Assembly: GCF_022179725.1 (NCBI RefSeq)
Contig: NZ_BPRC01000018.1
Span: 30,353-94,352 of the forward strand
From: Methylorubrum aminovorans
GTDB taxonomy: Bacteria; Pseudomonadota; Alphaproteobacteria; Rhizobiales; Beijerinckiaceae
DNA: 64,000 nucleotides
Direction of reading: 5' to 3'
Shown: piece after piece, positions 62,750-64,000 of the stretch
Layout of the letters: each line of letters opens with the position of its first letter
Position numbering within the stretch: position 1 is the first letter of the stretch
Made by a program: the position numbers and the translations under genes
Notes under the pieces: generated by a model
Told to the model about the DNA's origin: nothing
Database searches by the model: none
The model's input: only the letters and a program-made list of their open reading frames with translations

Positions 62750-63352
62750 GGTCGCGTCTCAGGAGGGCGGTTGCTGCGCTGTCGCGGCCAGCGCCAGCCC
62801 TGCGGGCGGCGGAGGCGTTAAGGTGGCGTCCGGGCGGCCCGAAGCGGCGAACACGGTTGCGCCAAGTCTTCGCCTAATCGAGCTTCAGGGCGGCGGCGCC
62901 GGGCACGCTGGTCAGTGGTCCACGAACTCGGCCTCGGCCTCGTCGATCTCCGCGTCGGTCCAGCCGGCATTCCGGGCGAAGGATCGCCCGGCAGGGCTGA
63001 CCCGGAAGTTGTCCGGCAAGCGGTGCCCCTTCTTCGCGCTCGTCGGCGCGCCATCCCCCGGGGGTAAGGGGGTTGGGTTTTTAGAGGGGTCTGGGGAGGC
63101 CTTTGTCTTGGGGGAGCCCTCGTAAGACGTCTTAGACGTCTTAAGCGTCTTATCTCCCGGCTCGTCCGCGGCTTCCGCCGCGTCGGCTGCCTTCCGCGCT
63201 TTCAGCCGCTCCTTATACCGTTTGTTGCGGGCCGCCCTCGTCTGCCGCTTCTCTTGGTCGCCGACGTCCTCTATGCGCTCAACGGCTGCGATCAGAGCTT
63301 CACCCTGAAGCCCTGCGGCCATCAGCTCGCGCAGAACGGCGCTGATGCTCAC
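62750..63352 (-). pseudogene. DnaT-like replication protein with broken C-terminus
   Basis: 146 residues read to a stop at 62912. The open part has an N-terminal helical region, a charged linker (KTLKTSKTSYEGSPKTK) and a DnaT-type DNA-binding region RLPDNFRVSPAGRSFARNAGW...EAEFVDH. In DnaT-like domains this continues with Trp and a short basic helix. Here CAC-TGG is CAC-TG, giving a stop; restoring the base gives WTSVPGAAALKLD, a second stop (TAG where TGG is expected, at 62874) and then KTWRNRVRRF. Two lesions in the last 30 residues suggest decay, though the truncated form might be made. Confidence 0.6.
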
Positions 63353-63378
63353 GCGTCCGAACCCCTCGGCTTCACAGC

Positions 63379-63828
63379 TTAGGCGGTGCTGCCGCCACCG
63401 AAGCCGGCGCGGACCCGATCAGCGAGCATGTTGCAGAGCGCAGCCTGGAGCAGCGCCAGCGAGTCGGCGGCGGGCATGTCGCCGGTCAGTTCGATCCAAG
63501 CGGAGAACAGCGCCTGTTGGTAGGCCACCGTCAGGTCGATGTCGTCGCCCACGCGTCCGGCGACCGCACCGACGAGGCCCGCGGCCATCCAGTGCGGGGC
63601 GATGGTGACGATGCCCTCCACCGTCGCGACGGTGCGCACGTCCCGGCCCCAATCTGCCATCAAGTCGCGCTTCAGCCCCGCACGCACGTCCTCGGGCAGG
63701 GCGAGGCAGGCCTGCAGGTCGTCGAAGGCGTGCCAGGGCAGGTGCGTCCCCGCGAGCGGCGCCCGGAAGAACCGCAACGGCCGGCCGTTGAGGCGGCCGA
63801 CGTGGAGGGGGGAGACGAGCGAGCTCAT
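63379..63828 (-). CDS. Phage-type hypothetical protein
   Basis: 149 residues from ATG at 63828. Conserved-looking N-terminus (LRFFRAPLAGTHLPWHAFDDLQACLALPEDV) and VATVEGIVTIAPHWMAAGLVGAVAG resemble small proteins encoded near phage regulatory or replication genes; I cannot name the family. Upstream of the DnaT-like gene on the same strand, with a 26-bp gap. Confidence 0.6.
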   Translation of the reverse strand: MSSLVSPLHVGRLNGRPLRFFRAPLAGTHLPWHAFDDLQACLALPEDVRAGLKRDLMADWGRDVRTVATVEGIVTIAPHWMAAGLVGAVAGRVGDDIDLTVAYQQALFSAWIELTGDMPAADSLALLQAALCNMLADRVRAGFGGGSTA

Positions 63829-63932
63829 GCAAAGTTCTTTCGTGGGGCAGCGCCAGCATGCGGCCCTTGGCTGTCAATCGGCGTCCAAAAGGGGTTCATC
63901 CGCACTTTCGATGCTTCGGGGTGTCTCGGGCG

Positions 63933-64000
63933 TTAATCCGCGTGGTGGCCCGAGGGCAGCGCGATGCCAATCTCGAACCCGTCGATGCCGTCGGTCCCGG
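63933..64000 (-). CDS. 3' end of a gene continuing beyond the window
   Basis: A minus-strand frame enters from the right edge and ends in TAA at 63933; the visible residues are GTDGIDGFEIGIALPSGHHAD. Only 22 residues are in view, so no identity can be given. Confidence 0.35.
   Translation of the reverse strand, partial: GTDGIDGFEIGIALPSGHHAD

Overview
The window is high-GC DNA with alphaproteobacterial (Rhizobiales, most likely Methylobacterium/Methylorubrum) character. This is inferred from gene families, from dispersed palindromic intergenic repeats of Rhizobiales type, and from a RibBX-type riboflavin enzyme. No rRNA gene or intact tRNA gene was recognised.

Left part (1-21.8 kb), chromosomal backbone: the end of an RluB-type pseudouridine synthase with a long Arg/Gly/Pro tail, rsmD, two predicted exported oxidoreductase-like proteins, a 12-helix transporter, an RND pump with its adaptor, an isochorismatase-fold hydrolase, an aldo/keto reductase, three small conserved genes, an acyl-CoA dehydrogenase/methyltransferase/cytochrome b/molybdopterin-oxidoreductase run joined by ATGA overlaps, a FecCD-type ABC importer, an epoxide-hydrolase-like enzyme and a secreted low-complexity protein with three YGSPEYRRL repeats.

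Accessory region (from about 22.3 kb): a tyrosine integrase sits 121 bp from a 16-bp match to a tRNA-Ala 3' end, a candidate attachment site. Small phage-like genes follow (metallophosphoesterase, HTH-like proteins, coiled coils), with three copies of a GTGAAC-N6-GTTCAC operator. A defence block occupies 31-39 kb. On the minus strand is a three-gene SIR2 effector / middle component / SMC-like ATPase operon of the Lamassu (ABC-three-component) type. Divergent from it is an N6-adenine methyltransferase with a PD-(D/E)XK-like partner. The SIR2 gene and the middle gene each carry a frameshift (a one-base loss in a C run; a 7-bp tandem duplication), so the system is decayed, phase-variable, or affected by sequence errors.

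Region 40-52 kb: an EmrE-like SMR transporter, a catalase, a Rieske oxygenase with its ferredoxin reductase, an APC permease, a porin-like protein, a SugE/Gdx-type SMR exporter and a LuxR-type regulator. A shared 20-bp element lies upstream of the oxygenase and of the permease. The set looks like uptake, oxidation and export of an organic cation, but the substrate is not shown by sequence.

Right end (52-64 kb): a GFA-family protein, a dCache chemoreceptor, a small membrane protein, a cupin, ribBX with a degenerate GTP-cyclohydrolase-II half, an IS3-family element, a DUF262/HNH (GmrSD-like) defence protein, and phage-type genes including a DnaT-like gene broken by a frameshift plus a nonsense change.
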